Part shown: in pieces, positions 44,049 to 52,670 of the stretch
Layout: the number at the start of each line of letters is the position of its first letter
Numbering within the stretch: position 1 is the stretch's first letter
Source of the DNA: Sulfuritalea hydrogenivorans sk43H
GTDB lineage: Bacteria; Pseudomonadota; Gammaproteobacteria; Burkholderiales; Rhodocyclaceae
DNA length: 64,000 bases
Assembly: GCF_000828635.1 (NCBI RefSeq)
Contig: NZ_AP012547.1
Span: 3,038,001-3,102,000, forward strand
Direction: 5' to 3'
The notes under the pieces: generated by a model
What the model saw: only the letters and a program-made list of their open reading frames with translations
Told to the model about the DNA's origin: nothing
Database searches by the model: none
Position numbers and translations under genes: made by a program

Positions 44049-44579
44049 CTAGCGAATCCGCGAGCGCCGCGCCTCCATGCAGTCCAGCAACTGCGCGCTG
44101 ACGCTGCGCAAGCGCTGATTGAGCAGCATCAGCAATTCCATCATCAGCTTGACGCCGATGCGCGGCTCTTCGGCAATGATGCGCGACAGGCTTTCACGAT
44201 CAAGCACGGCGATCTCGACGGTTTCGAGCGCAACGCAGCTGGCAAAACGCGGCTCGCCGTCGATCAGCGACATCTCGCCCAGGGTCTTGCCCGGACCGGC
44301 GCTGCCCATGATTTGCGCCAGGCCGCGCACGTCCTTCTTGACGATCTCGACGCTGCCATCCAGCAGCAGCAGCATGAAATCGCCGTCGTCGCCCTCGCGG
44401 ATGATCTCGGTGCCCAAAGGAGCGCGGTAGCAACGCATGTAACGGGCCAGGCCTTCCAGCTCGTCCGGCTCAAAATCCTCGAACAGCTGGATGGCCTCGA
44501 TGATCTCGCGGATGCGGCCGACGAAGGGCATGGCATCGCCGAGAAACTCGACATCCGGAATATGGTCGATTGAACTCAT
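44049..44579 (-). CDS. Cyclic-nucleotide-binding-domain protein without HTH
   Basis: This 176-residue protein is almost entirely one CRP-type cyclic nucleotide binding domain (LFEDFEPDELEGLARYM, then IIREGDDGDFMLLLLDGSVE and GKTLGEMSLIDGEPRFA, with the phosphate-binding cassette). It ends in a helix, with no helix-turn-helix domain, so it is not a CRP-like transcription factor on its own. Ligand (cAMP, c-di-GMP or none) is unknown. Its ATG overlaps the stop of the UbiA-family gene by four bases, tying it to the glycan genes. Confidence 0.85.
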   Translation of the reverse strand: MSSIDHIPDVEFLGDAMPFVGRIREIIEAIQLFEDFEPDELEGLARYMRCYRAPLGTEIIREGDDGDFMLLLLDGSVEIVKKDVRGLAQIMGSAGPGKTLGEMSLIDGEPRFASCVALETVEIAVLDRESLSRIIAEEPRIGVKLMMELLMLLNQRLRSVSAQLLDCMEARRSRIR

Positions 44580-45472
44580 GGCCTTGGCATTATAGCCCCG
44601 CCCAGCAGGGCAAGGACCAGCAGCAGCCAGCCGGCCGTCGCCGCCAGAAGGTGGGGATCGGTCAGCAGTTCCTGCGCCGGATCGCCGCCGCCACCCTGCC
44701 GGTGCAGCCGCCACAGGTAGCGCAGCATGCCGTAGAGCACGAAGGGTACGGTCGCGATCAGGGCACGCGTGCCGTGCAGCGCAACGGTTTCCGCGCTGAC
44801 CGTATACAGCGCATACGAAATGACCGTGCCGGCGGCGGCGATGCCGATGAACTGGTCGAGCATGGGCGCCGTGTAGTGTTCCAGCACGCGCCGATGGCCG
44901 GCGCTGTCGGCCAGCAGGGCGTTGAGTTCGGCGCGACGCTTGGCGAAGCCGAGGAACAGCGTCAGCATCAGGCCGCACAGCAGCAGCCACTGCGAAGGGG
45001 CGATGCCGAGGCCCAGGGTGCCGGCCAGGATGCGCAACATGAAGCCCGCGGCAATGATGAACACATCGAGGATGACGACGTGCTTGAGGCCGAAGCTGTA
45101 GCCGATGTTGAGCGCGACATAGGCGAAGAATATCCACGGCGCCGAGCCGGCGAACTGCCAGGCGATGGTGCCGCCGGCCAGCAGGCACACCGCGGCAAGG
45201 CTCAGGGCGGCCGGGCCGCTCACCGTGCCCGCCGCCAGCGGTCGTTTCTTCTTTTTCGGATGCAGGCGATCCTGCTCGCGGTCGATCAGGTCGTTCATCA
45301 CATATACGGCGGAGGCCAGCAGGCAGAAGGCGGCAAAGGCCGCCAGCGCCTGGCCCAGCTTGACCGGATCGGTCCAGGCATGGCCGAACAGCAGCCCGAC
45401 GAAGACAAAGCCGTTCTTGAGCCACTGGTGCGGACGAAGCAAACGCAACAGCGGCATCGTCATCGACGGCAT
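44576..45472 (-). CDS. UbiA-family, decaprenyl-phosphate phosphoribosyltransferase-like
   Basis: This 298-residue membrane protein is of the UbiA prenyltransferase superfamily. The two aspartate motifs are visible: NDLIDREQDRLHPKKKKRP and the second-site ILDVFIIAAGFMLRI, whose DVxxxAxGF form is typical of decaprenyl-phosphate phosphoribosyltransferases. Such enzymes make polyprenyl-phosphoribose, an envelope sugar donor. It overlaps the GT39-type gene by 13 bases and its stop overlaps the next gene's start. Linkage to a glycosyltransferase supports an envelope glycan role. Confidence 0.85.
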   Translation of the reverse strand: MPSMTMPLLRLLRPHQWLKNGFVFVGLLFGHAWTDPVKLGQALAAFAAFCLLASAVYVMNDLIDREQDRLHPKKKKRPLAAGTVSGPAALSLAAVCLLAGGTIAWQFAGSAPWIFFAYVALNIGYSFGLKHVVILDVFIIAAGFMLRILAGTLGLGIAPSQWLLLCGLMLTLFLGFAKRRAELNALLADSAGHRRVLEHYTAPMLDQFIGIAAAGTVISYALYTVSAETVALHGTRALIATVPFVLYGMLRYLWRLHRQGGGGDPAQELLTDPHLLAATAGWLLLVLALLGGAIMPRP

Positions 45473-46974
45473 GCTTCCCCCGGAAAATATCGATCGCACA
45501 TGTAGCAGGCAGTTTGCGGCAACCAGGCCGGAATCGCATAGTACTTCCGCCGCGCCCCGGCCAGCACGCCATCGCGGTAGGCCGGGTAGTCGAAGCCCTC
45601 GCCTTTCACGCGCCAGAAGCGCGCGCCGCGGATCTCGAAGCTGTCGACGCCAACCTCGCGGAAATACTTGCGGTAGTCGTCGAGCTTCGGCTCGGACTTC
45701 CTCAGGATCAGGATGTTGCGCCCCGCCAGCGTGCGGAAATCGGTCACCAGATCGTCGTGCCGGGCGTGGCTCGACGCCTCGCCGAAGACGATCACGTATT
45801 GGCGCAGGTTGTAGCCCAGCGTCACGGCATTCGAATAGCCGTCCATCGCCAGCACCCAATCCTTTCTGTAAGGCTGCAACTCGCGGGCGATCGCCTGATG
45901 TTCGAAACTCAGCACGATGCCATCGTAGAGCCGGGTTTTCTGCCAGGTTTCCAGCGGCATGCGGGACACGATCAGAATGCCGGCGATGTGCAGCGTGGCA
46001 AAGCCGGCGAAGAACAGGCCGAGCCGGCGCAGGCTGACCGGGTTCAGGCGCAGGGCCAGCCAGATCAGGGTGAAGGGGACGAAGGAGAGCACCCAGTGCA
46101 GGCCGATCTGCTTGACCAGCGAGAGGACGGCGAAGAGCAGGAAGGGCAGCCAGGCGAGGGTGCTCAACGCCACAGGCAATGATAAGTCGGCGCTGGCGGG
46201 ACGGCGATCCGCGCGCTCCCGCCACGCCAGCCACAGCACCGGCGGCCCCAGCACATAGACCAGCGTCACCGCATACAGCAGCGGCGTCCTGATCGACCAG
46301 CCGGCATCGCCGTGGCGATTGACGAAATTGAACATGTAGTTCGGCCAGCAGTTGCCGCTGTTCCACCACGCCATCAGGGCCAGCGCCGGCAGCGTGCAGG
46401 CATAGGCGATGGCGAGTCCCGTCCACGCGCCCGGCGTACGGCGCCGCAGCACATCCACCAGATAGGCAAAACCGAGGATCGCCGCGAAGTACTTGGACAG
46501 AACCGCCCCGGCCAGCAATACGCCGGCCAGCAAATACCAGCGTGGCGCATCGTCGCGAGAAGCGCGAATCCAGGCCAGGCCGGAGAAGACGCTGAACCAG
46601 GCCAGCGGCGCGTCGGTGGTGATGAACACGTTCCAGACATTCACCGGCGCCAGCAGCACCAGCGTGGCCGTCCACCAGCGGCGCTCCTCGCCCACTCCGG
46701 AAAACAGTCGCGGCAGCGCCCAATACACGGCCAGCGCAAGCACCGCCGGCTGCAGGATGGCGGGCAGGCGCAGCCACCATTCCGCGTCACCCACCGCCAT
46801 CAACGCTGAAAACAACCAGCCGATCATCGGCGGATGGTCGTAGAAACCCCAATCGGGCTTCCAGCCCCACCAGATGAAATAGGCTTCGTCACCCGTGATC
46901 GGAAATGCCGCCGCCAGCCAGAAGCGGAAAACCAGCGTAACGACCAGCAGCGCGACGAACAGGCGACCGGTCAT
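45460..46974 (-). CDS. GT39/ArnT-type membrane glycosyltransferase
   Basis: This 504-residue protein has about 11 membrane helices and the polyprenyl-phosphate-sugar-dependent glycosyltransferase motifs of the PMT/ArnT family. ITGDEAYFIWWG near residue 27 carries the catalytic D/E pair, and FYDHPPMIGWL follows. A C-terminal soluble domain of about 120 residues ends the protein. It would transfer a sugar from a lipid carrier on the periplasmic side. The gene follows aroG after nine bases and overlaps the UbiA-family gene. A dispersed repeat copy is read in frame as RRPASADLS (about residue 230). Confidence 0.87.
   Translation of the reverse strand: MTGRLFVALLVVTLVFRFWLAAAFPITGDEAYFIWWGWKPDWGFYDHPPMIGWLFSALMAVGDAEWWLRLPAILQPAVLALAVYWALPRLFSGVGEERRWWTATLVLLAPVNVWNVFITTDAPLAWFSVFSGLAWIRASRDDAPRWYLLAGVLLAGAVLSKYFAAILGFAYLVDVLRRRTPGAWTGLAIAYACTLPALALMAWWNSGNCWPNYMFNFVNRHGDAGWSIRTPLLYAVTLVYVLGPPVLWLAWRERADRRPASADLSLPVALSTLAWLPFLLFAVLSLVKQIGLHWVLSFVPFTLIWLALRLNPVSLRRLGLFFAGFATLHIAGILIVSRMPLETWQKTRLYDGIVLSFEHQAIARELQPYRKDWVLAMDGYSNAVTLGYNLRQYVIVFGEASSHARHDDLVTDFRTLAGRNILILRKSEPKLDDYRKYFREVGVDSFEIRGARFWRVKGEGFDYPAYRDGVLAGARRKYYAIPAWLPQTACYMCDRYFPGEACRR
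46184..46209. repeat. Dispersed repeat, inverted copy inside a coding gene
   Basis: AAGTCGGCGCTGGCGGGACG then GCGATC is an inverted copy of the repeat within the GT39-type gene, read there as DRRPASADL. The frame differs from those at 16631 and 19871, so the similarity is at DNA level. Confidence 0.65.
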
Positions 46975-46983
46975 GCTTGCTGC

Positions 46984-48051
46984 TTACTTTTCGGCCAGGG
47001 CGACGCGGCGTGCCTTCACCGCCTTGGCGAGGATGTCCAGCGCAAGCACCGTGTCATCCCAGCCGAGGCAGGCGTCGGTTACGGAAACGCCGTATTCGAG
47101 CGGCTTGCCGGGCGCCAGGTCCTGGCGGCCTTCATTGAGGTGCGACTCGATCATGACGCCGAAGATGCGGTCGTCGCCGGCCGCCATCTGCGCGCCGACG
47201 TCGCGCGCCACGTCGATCTGGCGCTTGAACTGCTTGCTGCTGTTGGCATGCGAAAAATCGATCATCACGCGCGCCGCGAGGCCGGCCTTGCCCAGCTCGG
47301 TACATGCCGCATCGACCGATGCGGCATCGTAGTTGGTGGTCTTGCCGCCGCGCAGGATGACGTGGCAGTCCTCGTTGCCGTTGGTCGAAACGATGGCCGA
47401 GTGCCCTGCCTTGGTCACCGAGAGGAAATGATGCGGGCTGGCCGCGGCCTTGATCGCATCGACCGCGATCCTGATGTTGCCGTCGGTGCCGTTCTTGAAG
47501 CCGACCGGACAGGACAGGCCCGAGGCCAGTTCGCGATGCACCTGCGACTCCGTGGTGCGGGCGCCGATCGCGCCCCAGCTGATCAGGTCCGCCGTGTATT
47601 GCGGCGTGATGGTGTCGAGGAATTCGGTGCCGCAGGGCAGGCCGAGTTCGTTGATTTCCCACAGGAGCTTGCGCGCCAGGCGCAGGCCGTCGTTGATGCG
47701 GAAGCTGCCATCCATGCGCGGATCGTTGATCAGGCCCTTCCAGCCCACGGTGGTGCGCGGCTTCTCGAAATACACCCGCATCAGGATCAGCAGGTCGTCG
47801 GCGAAGCGCGCCGCTTCCTGGCGCAGCCTGCGCGCATACTCCATCGCCGCATCGTAATCGTGGATCGAGCAGGGGCCGACCACCACCACCAGCCGGCCGT
47901 CGGCGCCATGCAGGACGCGATGCACTGCCTGACGGGCCTCGTAGGTCGTCTCCGCCGCCTTGTCGGTGGTGGGAAACTCGCGCAGGATGTGTCCCGGTGG
48001 CGATAGTTCCTTGATCTCGCGGATGCGGACGTCGTCGGTAATGTGCTTCAT
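46984..48051 (-). CDS. aroG: 3-deoxy-7-phosphoheptulonate synthase (type I, AroG-like)
   Basis: This 355-residue enzyme condenses phosphoenolpyruvate and erythrose 4-phosphate as the first step of the shikimate pathway. Family motifs: GPCSIHDYDAAMEYARRL, MRVYFEKPRTTVGWKGLIND, GARTTESQVHRELASGLSCP, and IDFSHANSSKQ plus SVTDACLGW at the C-terminus. It is the E. coli AroF/G/H type, usually feedback-inhibited by an aromatic amino acid; which one cannot be told here. It is first in the four-gene run to 44049. Confidence 0.95.
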   Translation of the reverse strand: MKHITDDVRIREIKELSPPGHILREFPTTDKAAETTYEARQAVHRVLHGADGRLVVVVGPCSIHDYDAAMEYARRLRQEAARFADDLLILMRVYFEKPRTTVGWKGLINDPRMDGSFRINDGLRLARKLLWEINELGLPCGTEFLDTITPQYTADLISWGAIGARTTESQVHRELASGLSCPVGFKNGTDGNIRIAVDAIKAAASPHHFLSVTKAGHSAIVSTNGNEDCHVILRGGKTTNYDAASVDAACTELGKAGLAARVMIDFSHANSSKQFKRQIDVARDVGAQMAAGDDRIFGVMIESHLNEGRQDLAPGKPLEYGVSVTDACLGWDDTVLALDILAKAVKARRVALAEK

Positions 48052-48319
48052 GGTTCAGCCTGAATGCGGGTAAAGGCATGATTTTACCGGAGAGAAGGTC
48101 CGCGCCTGGTCCAGAAAGGAATTGACGCAGGGCAAGTCGATTCAACGTGTACAGATTCCCATCATCAAATTTAATCGTGATACAATATTCTACTTATGCG
48201 CAGGGTATTCTGTAATCCTTTTAGGTATTCGGTATTTTCCGCAATTCACTAGATTGAGAGCCAGCCTCCGGTGGTGTGGCGCGCCTCAATCAGCAGCAGG
48301 CCAAGGGAGTGAAAGCACC

Positions 48320-49939
48320 ATGAATCTATTGCAGCGAATTCTCATTGCGCCCGCGATTTCTATCGTATTCATGCTGGTTCTGAGCGGCGTCGGCTTCAGC
48401 TCGATGCGCACGCTGAACAACGCGGTTGAGGAAATGACCAGCACCCGCAGCGACCATTTCCGGGTCGCCACCGAAGTCAAGACCGGGGCACTCGACACCC
48501 AGGCCCGCATCTATCGGCTCATGACCTGGGCCGGATCGCTCGACGAGAAGAAGATTGCCGCCGACAGCAAGGCGCTGGTGGCGAGCGCCGACAAGTTCAT
48601 CGCCGACTTCAATGAATGGGCGGTCGAACCGGGGCTTCTCGATGTCGAGAAGCAGCAGGCAAAACAGATCACCGAGCTTCTCGTCAAATATCGCAAGAGC
48701 GTATTCACCGCGCTCGATCTGCTGGCGATCGACGTCAATACCGGCATGACCGGCATGCAGAACGCCGACGACAACTTCAAGCAACTCAGCCAGCTCACCG
48801 AAGAGCTGGTAAAGACCGAGGAGCGCCTCGGCAAGGAGGCCGCGGAGCGCGCCGCAGCCAGTTACAAACAGGCGATGATGGTTTCCATCGCCGCCTTGCT
48901 GGCCGCCGTCGCGATCTCCCTCGGCTTCGGCGTCGTTCTGGCGCGCAGCATCGCCGGCCGCGTCGGCAAGGCCACCGCGGTCGCCGAGCGCATCGCGGAA
49001 GGCGACCTGACGTCGTCCATACCGGCCAACACCGATCGGGACGAACTCGGCCAGTTGATCGCCGCGCTGCAAGGCATGCAGAACAGCCTGCGCGAGGTGA
49101 TCGGCGCGATTGCCGGCAGCGCCCAGGAATTGCATGGCTCGGCCAAGGGCATGTCGACGGCGGCCGAAGGCATCCGGCATTCCTCCTCCCAGCAAAGCGA
49201 CTCGGTATCGAGCACCGCCGCCGCCGTCGAGCAGTTGACCGTCAGTATCGCCCAGGTCGCCGACAATGCCGACCAGGCGCGCGGCATCGCGGAACAAACC
49301 GCCCGGATTGCCCAAAGCGGCAAGCAGCTGGTCGATGGCGCCGCCGCCGAGATCGGCAAGATCGCCGATAGCGTCACCACCACGTCGCACTCCATTCATG
49401 AGCTGCAGACCAGTTCGCAGCAAATCAGCCAGATTGCCAACGTGATTCGCGAAATTGCGGACCAGACCAATCTGCTGGCATTGAACGCGGCCATCGAAGC
49501 TGCCCGCGCCGGCGAACAGGGTCGCGGCTTCGCGGTGGTCGCCGACGAGGTGCGCAAGCTCGCCGAGCGCACCGGGCAATCGACCAACGAAATCAAGACC
49601 ATGATCGATGCCATCCAGGCCCAGACCAACACCGCGGTGTCACAAATGGGCCAGGCCAGCGAGCAGGTGGAGATCGGCGTCAAGATGATCAAGGAGCTGC
49701 AGGCCCCCCTTGAGGAGCTGCAGGGATGCTCGTCGGCCGCCGTCGCCAGCCTGGTGGAGCTTTCGCATGCGACCAAGGAACAGACCAACGCCAGCACCCA
49801 GATCGCGCAGAACGTCGAGCGCATCGCCCAGATGGGCGAGGAAAACAACGCCGCCGCCACCAACAGCCATGGCCTGGCACAAGGCCTGAACGGCATGGCG
49901 AACGCGCTGCAATCCCTGGTCGGACGCTTCAGGCGCTAG
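48320..49939 (+). CDS. Methyl-accepting chemotaxis protein
   Basis: This 539-residue chemoreceptor has an N-terminal membrane helix ([20 protein letters not shown]), a four-helix-bundle-like sensory region of about 150 residues, a second membrane helix (about 190-212), a HAMP domain and a long signalling domain. The hairpin tip reads [20 protein letters not shown] then [20 protein letters not shown]. The sensory domain is not a Cache or PAS domain. ATG 48320 has AAGGGAG upstream. The 268-base region before it is AT-rich and holds the promoter; nothing else was seen there. The Cache protein gene lies 52 bases downstream. Confidence 0.92.
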   Translation: MNLLQRILIAPAISIVFMLVLSGVGFSSMRTLNNAVEEMTSTRSDHFRVATEVKTGALDTQARIYRLMTWAGSLDEKKIAADSKALVASADKFIADFNEWAVEPGLLDVEKQQAKQITELLVKYRKSVFTALDLLAIDVNTGMTGMQNADDNFKQLSQLTEELVKTEERLGKEAAERAAASYKQAMMVSIAALLAAVAISLGFGVVLARSIAGRVGKATAVAERIAEGDLTSSIPANTDRDELGQLIAALQGMQNSLREVIGAIAGSAQELHGSAKGMSTAAEGIRHSSSQQSDSVSSTAAAVEQLTVSIAQVADNADQARGIAEQTARIAQSGKQLVDGAAAEIGKIADSVTTTSHSIHELQTSSQQISQIANVIREIADQTNLLALNAAIEAARAGEQGRGFAVVADEVRKLAERTGQSTNEIKTMIDAIQAQTNTAVSQMGQASEQVEIGVKMIKELQAPLEELQGCSSAAVASLVELSHATKEQTNASTQIAQNVERIAQMGEENNAAATNSHGLAQGLNGMANALQSLVGRFRR

Positions 49940-49991
49940 CCTGCCCATCATTCATTCGTCGCACCCCCAACCCGTAACGGAGGAATCACCC

Positions 49992-50456
49992 ATGAAACTC
50001 GCAACATTCGTTCGTACCGCCGCGCTTGCGCTTCTCGCTTCGACCACCCTTGCGTTTGCGCAGGAACGAGGCTCGATCGACGAAGCCAAGGCTCTTGTCG
50101 AAAAGGGACTGGCGCACATCAAGGCAGTCGGCACCGAAAAAGCCTTTGCCGACTTCACCGAGAAGGACGGCAAGTGGCAAAACAAGGATCTCTACGTTTT
50201 CGTCGTCAAGACCGATGGCACCACGGTCGCCCATGGTGCCAACAAGGGTCTGCTGGGCAAGAGCCTGATCGAGTTGAAGGACCCGGACGGCAAGTTTTTC
50301 ATCAAGGAAATGATTACCGTGGGGATGAAGGGGACGGGCACGGTTGACTATTCCTTCACCGATCCGCAAACCAAAAAAATGGCGCCGAAAACCAGTTACG
50401 TCGCCCGCGTCCCAGGCTTCGAGGGCATCATCGGCGTCGGCGCCTACAAGAAGTAG
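49992..50456 (+). CDS. Periplasmic single-Cache-domain protein
   Basis: This 154-residue protein has a signal peptide (MKLATFVRTAALALLASTTL, then AFA) and one small Cache domain (type 2): DEAKALVEKGLAHIKAVG, LYVFVVKTDGTTVAHGAN and GTVDYSFTDPQTKKMAPKTS, ending VPGFEGIIGVGAYKK. It has no membrane anchor or output domain, so it is a soluble ligand-binding protein. Its position after a chemoreceptor that lacks a Cache domain suggests that it could present a ligand to the receptor (inference). GGAGGAATCACCC is its ribosome binding site; a strong terminator follows. Confidence 0.88.
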   Translation: MKLATFVRTAALALLASTTLAFAQERGSIDEAKALVEKGLAHIKAVGTEKAFADFTEKDGKWQNKDLYVFVVKTDGTTVAHGANKGLLGKSLIELKDPDGKFFIKEMITVGMKGTGTVDYSFTDPQTKKMAPKTSYVARVPGFEGIIGVGAYKK

Positions 50457-50497
50457 CCTCGACACCGGCCGCCGATGTCGCGCGGCAATGCAGGAAA

Positions 50498-50524
50498 GGA
50501 CGGGCAGCCATGGCTGCCCGTTTT
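50498..50524 (+). terminator. Rho-independent terminator after the Cache gene
   Basis: ACGGGCAGCCATGGCTGCCCGT (split: ACGGGCAGCCA / TGGCTGCCCGT, 50500-50521) is a perfect palindrome followed by TTTT. It ends the chemoreceptor/Cache transcription unit. Confidence 0.85.
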
Positions 50525-50634
50525 CATTTACGACTGAATAAGTGCCGGGTGCGCCGGAAATCCTGCTTCCCAAGCGATGCCGCACGGGATACGATTCCTC
50601 CTGAAGCGGGTCTTATGCGAACAAAGGGGGGATC

Positions 50635-52542
50635 ATGTTCCAGGTTCGAATTCACGGGCGCGGCGGTCAGGGCGTGGTGACGGCGGCAGAGATGCTTTCG
50701 GTCGCCGCCTTCGACGAAGGGCGCCACGCGCAGGCCTTCCCCAGCTTCGGTTCCGAGCGAACCGGGGCACCCGTGGTGGCCTTCTGTCGCATCGACGACA
50801 AGGAAATCCGCCTGCGCGAGCCGATCATGGAGCCCGATGCGATCATCATCCAGGACCCGACCCTGCTGCACCAGGTCGACGTCTTCGCCGGTCTCAAGAA
50901 GAACGGCTTCATCCTGATCAATACCAGCAAGACCTTCGACCAGCTCGGGCTCGGCGATTTCCTCCGCGAATGGCGCCACGAGCGGCTATGCACGGTGCCG
51001 GCGATGGAACTGGCGCTGAAACACGTCGGCCGGCCGGTACCCAACGTGCCGCTATTGGGCGGCTTCGCCGCGGTGGCGGGCGTGCTGCAACTCGAATCGG
51101 TGATCAAGGCGATCGAGGAACGTTTTTCCGGCAAGGTCGCCGAGGGCAACGTCGCCGCGGCGCGCGAGGCCTACGCGATCGTCAAGGCCGAAATGCAGGA
51201 GGCAATTGCCTCCGCCGGGCAGCCCCAAGGAGGCAAGCCCCCCACGGGGGGGCAGCGAGTTGGTTTTACGAGCGTGGGGGCATCAATCATGCTTAAGCAA
51301 ATGGAAGGCAGCCGCGCCGTCGCCGAAGCCGTCGCCCTGTGCCGGCCCGAGGTGATCTGCGCCTACCCGATTTCGCCGCAGACCCACATCGTCGAGGCGC
51401 TCGGCGAGATGGTCAAGGATGGCACGCTCAGCCCCTGCGAGTTCATCAACGTCGAATCCGAGTTCGCCGCCATGTCGGTGGCCATCGGCTCATCGGCCGC
51501 CGGGGCACGCAGCTACACGGCGACAGCCTCGCAGGGCCTGCTGTTCATGGCCGAGGCGGTCTACAACGCCTCCGGCCTCGGCCTGCCGATCGTCATGACC
51601 GTGGCCAACCGCGCCATCGGCTCGCCGATCAACATCTGGAACGACCATTCCGACGCGCTTTCGCAGCGCGATTCGGGCTGGCTGCAACTGTTCGCCGAAA
51701 CCAACCAGGAGGCGCTCGACCTGCACATCCAGGCCTTCCGCCTCGCCGAGGAGCTAAGCCTGCCGGTGATGGTCTGCATGGACGGCTTCATCCTGACCCA
51801 TGCCTACGAACGCGTGGACATGCCGACGCAGGAACAGGTCGACGCCTACCTGCCGCAATACGAGCCGCGCCAGGTGCTCGACCCGAGCGAGCCGGTATCG
51901 ATCGGCGCCATGGTCGGCCCCGAGGCCTTCATGGAAGTGCGCTACCTCGCCCATGCCAAGCAGATGGAGGCGCTGGAGCTGATTCCCTCCTACGCGGCCG
52001 AGTTCAAGGCCGTGTTCGGCCGCGATTCCGGCGGACTGACGCACACCTACCGCACCGAGGATGCCGAAACCATCATCGTCGCCATGGGCTCGGTGCTCGG
52101 CACCATCAAGGACGTGATCGACGAGATGCGCGAGGCAGGGCACAAGATCGGCGTGCTTGGGCTAACGCTGTTCCGCCCCTTCCCGCTGGCGCGCGTGCGC
52201 GAAGGCTTGCAGAATGCCAAGCGCGTGGTGGTGCTGGAAAAGAGCATGGCCGTCGGCTTGGGCGGCATCCTGTCGACCAATGTGCGCATGGCGCTGTCGG
52301 GCCTGCACATGCACGGCTACACCGTGGTCGCCGGCCTCGGCGGCCGCGCCATCACCAAGAAGTCGCTGCATGCCCTGTTCCGCCAGGCCGAGCAGGACGC
52401 GCTCGACAATCTGACCTTCCTCGACCTCGACTGGAACATCGTGAACAAACAGCTCGAACGCGAGAAGGCGCACCGCCGCTCCGGCCCGGTGGCCGAGAAC
52501 CTGCTGCGCGACGTCGGCGTCGTCGCCGCGCGCAACTACTAG
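50635..52542 (+). CDS. 2-oxoacid:acceptor oxidoreductase, fused gamma and alpha subunits
   Basis: This 635-residue protein joins a gamma domain (about 1-195; FQVRIHGRGGQGVVTAAEML) to an alpha (pyrimidine-binding) domain (from about 219; EVICAYPISPQTHIVEALGE). In most 2-oxoacid:ferredoxin oxidoreductases these are separate proteins. The ~23-residue linker is encoded by a repeat-like GC-rich stretch (51218-51288), and an internal ATG at 51289 with GGGGG eight bases before it could start a free alpha subunit. With the beta subunit and the FAD/ferredoxin protein downstream it would oxidise a 2-oxoacid to acyl-CoA and CO2. Layout recalls phenylglyoxylate dehydrogenase of Thauera/Azoarcus, but the substrate is open. 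Confidence 0.85.
   Translation: MFQVRIHGRGGQGVVTAAEMLSVAAFDEGRHAQAFPSFGSERTGAPVVAFCRIDDKEIRLREPIMEPDAIIIQDPTLLHQVDVFAGLKKNGFILINTSKTFDQLGLGDFLREWRHERLCTVPAMELALKHVGRPVPNVPLLGGFAAVAGVLQLESVIKAIEERFSGKVAEGNVAAAREAYAIVKAEMQEAIASAGQPQGGKPPTGGQRVGFTSVGASIMLKQMEGSRAVAEAVALCRPEVICAYPISPQTHIVEALGEMVKDGTLSPCEFINVESEFAAMSVAIGSSAAGARSYTATASQGLLFMAEAVYNASGLGLPIVMTVANRAIGSPINIWNDHSDALSQRDSGWLQLFAETNQEALDLHIQAFRLAEELSLPVMVCMDGFILTHAYERVDMPTQEQVDAYLPQYEPRQVLDPSEPVSIGAMVGPEAFMEVRYLAHAKQMEALELIPSYAAEFKAVFGRDSGGLTHTYRTEDAETIIVAMGSVLGTIKDVIDEMREAGHKIGVLGLTLFRPFPLARVREGLQNAKRVVVLEKSMAVGLGGILSTNVRMALSGLHMHGYTVVAGLGGRAITKKSLHALFRQAEQDALDNLTFLDLDWNIVNKQLEREKAHRRSGPVAENLLRDVGVVAARNY
51218..51288. repeat. Repeat-like GC-rich stretch inside the gamma-alpha fusion
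   Basis: CAGCCCCAAGGAGGCAAGCC then CCCCACGGGGGGGCAGCGAG looks like the intergenic spacers at 13572 and 52555 rather than coding sequence, and has a CCCCCCACGGGGGG-type foldback. It lies exactly at the domain boundary and is open in frame, encoding GQPQGGKPPTGGQRVGFTS. Confidence 0.5.
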
Positions 52543-52554
52543 GAGGGAGAATAT

Positions 52555-52670
52555 ATGGTCCCCCACCCCCCAACCCCCGCCCCATGGGCAGGGGTGACGT
52601 TTGTTCAGCCGCTGCGCGGCTTCCATTCTTCTGACTCGTCGCCCCCTTGGGGCGGTCCTGCGGAGGCGAC
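52555..52670. repeat. GC-rich intergenic repeat-like spacer
   Basis: This spacer between the fused subunit gene and the beta-subunit gene contains GCCGCTGCGCGGC and GCCCCCTTGGGGCGGTCCTG. It resembles 13572-13673 (CGTCCTTGGGACGGCCCTG). The RBS for the next gene (GGAGGCGAC) is formed at its right edge. Confidence 0.5.
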
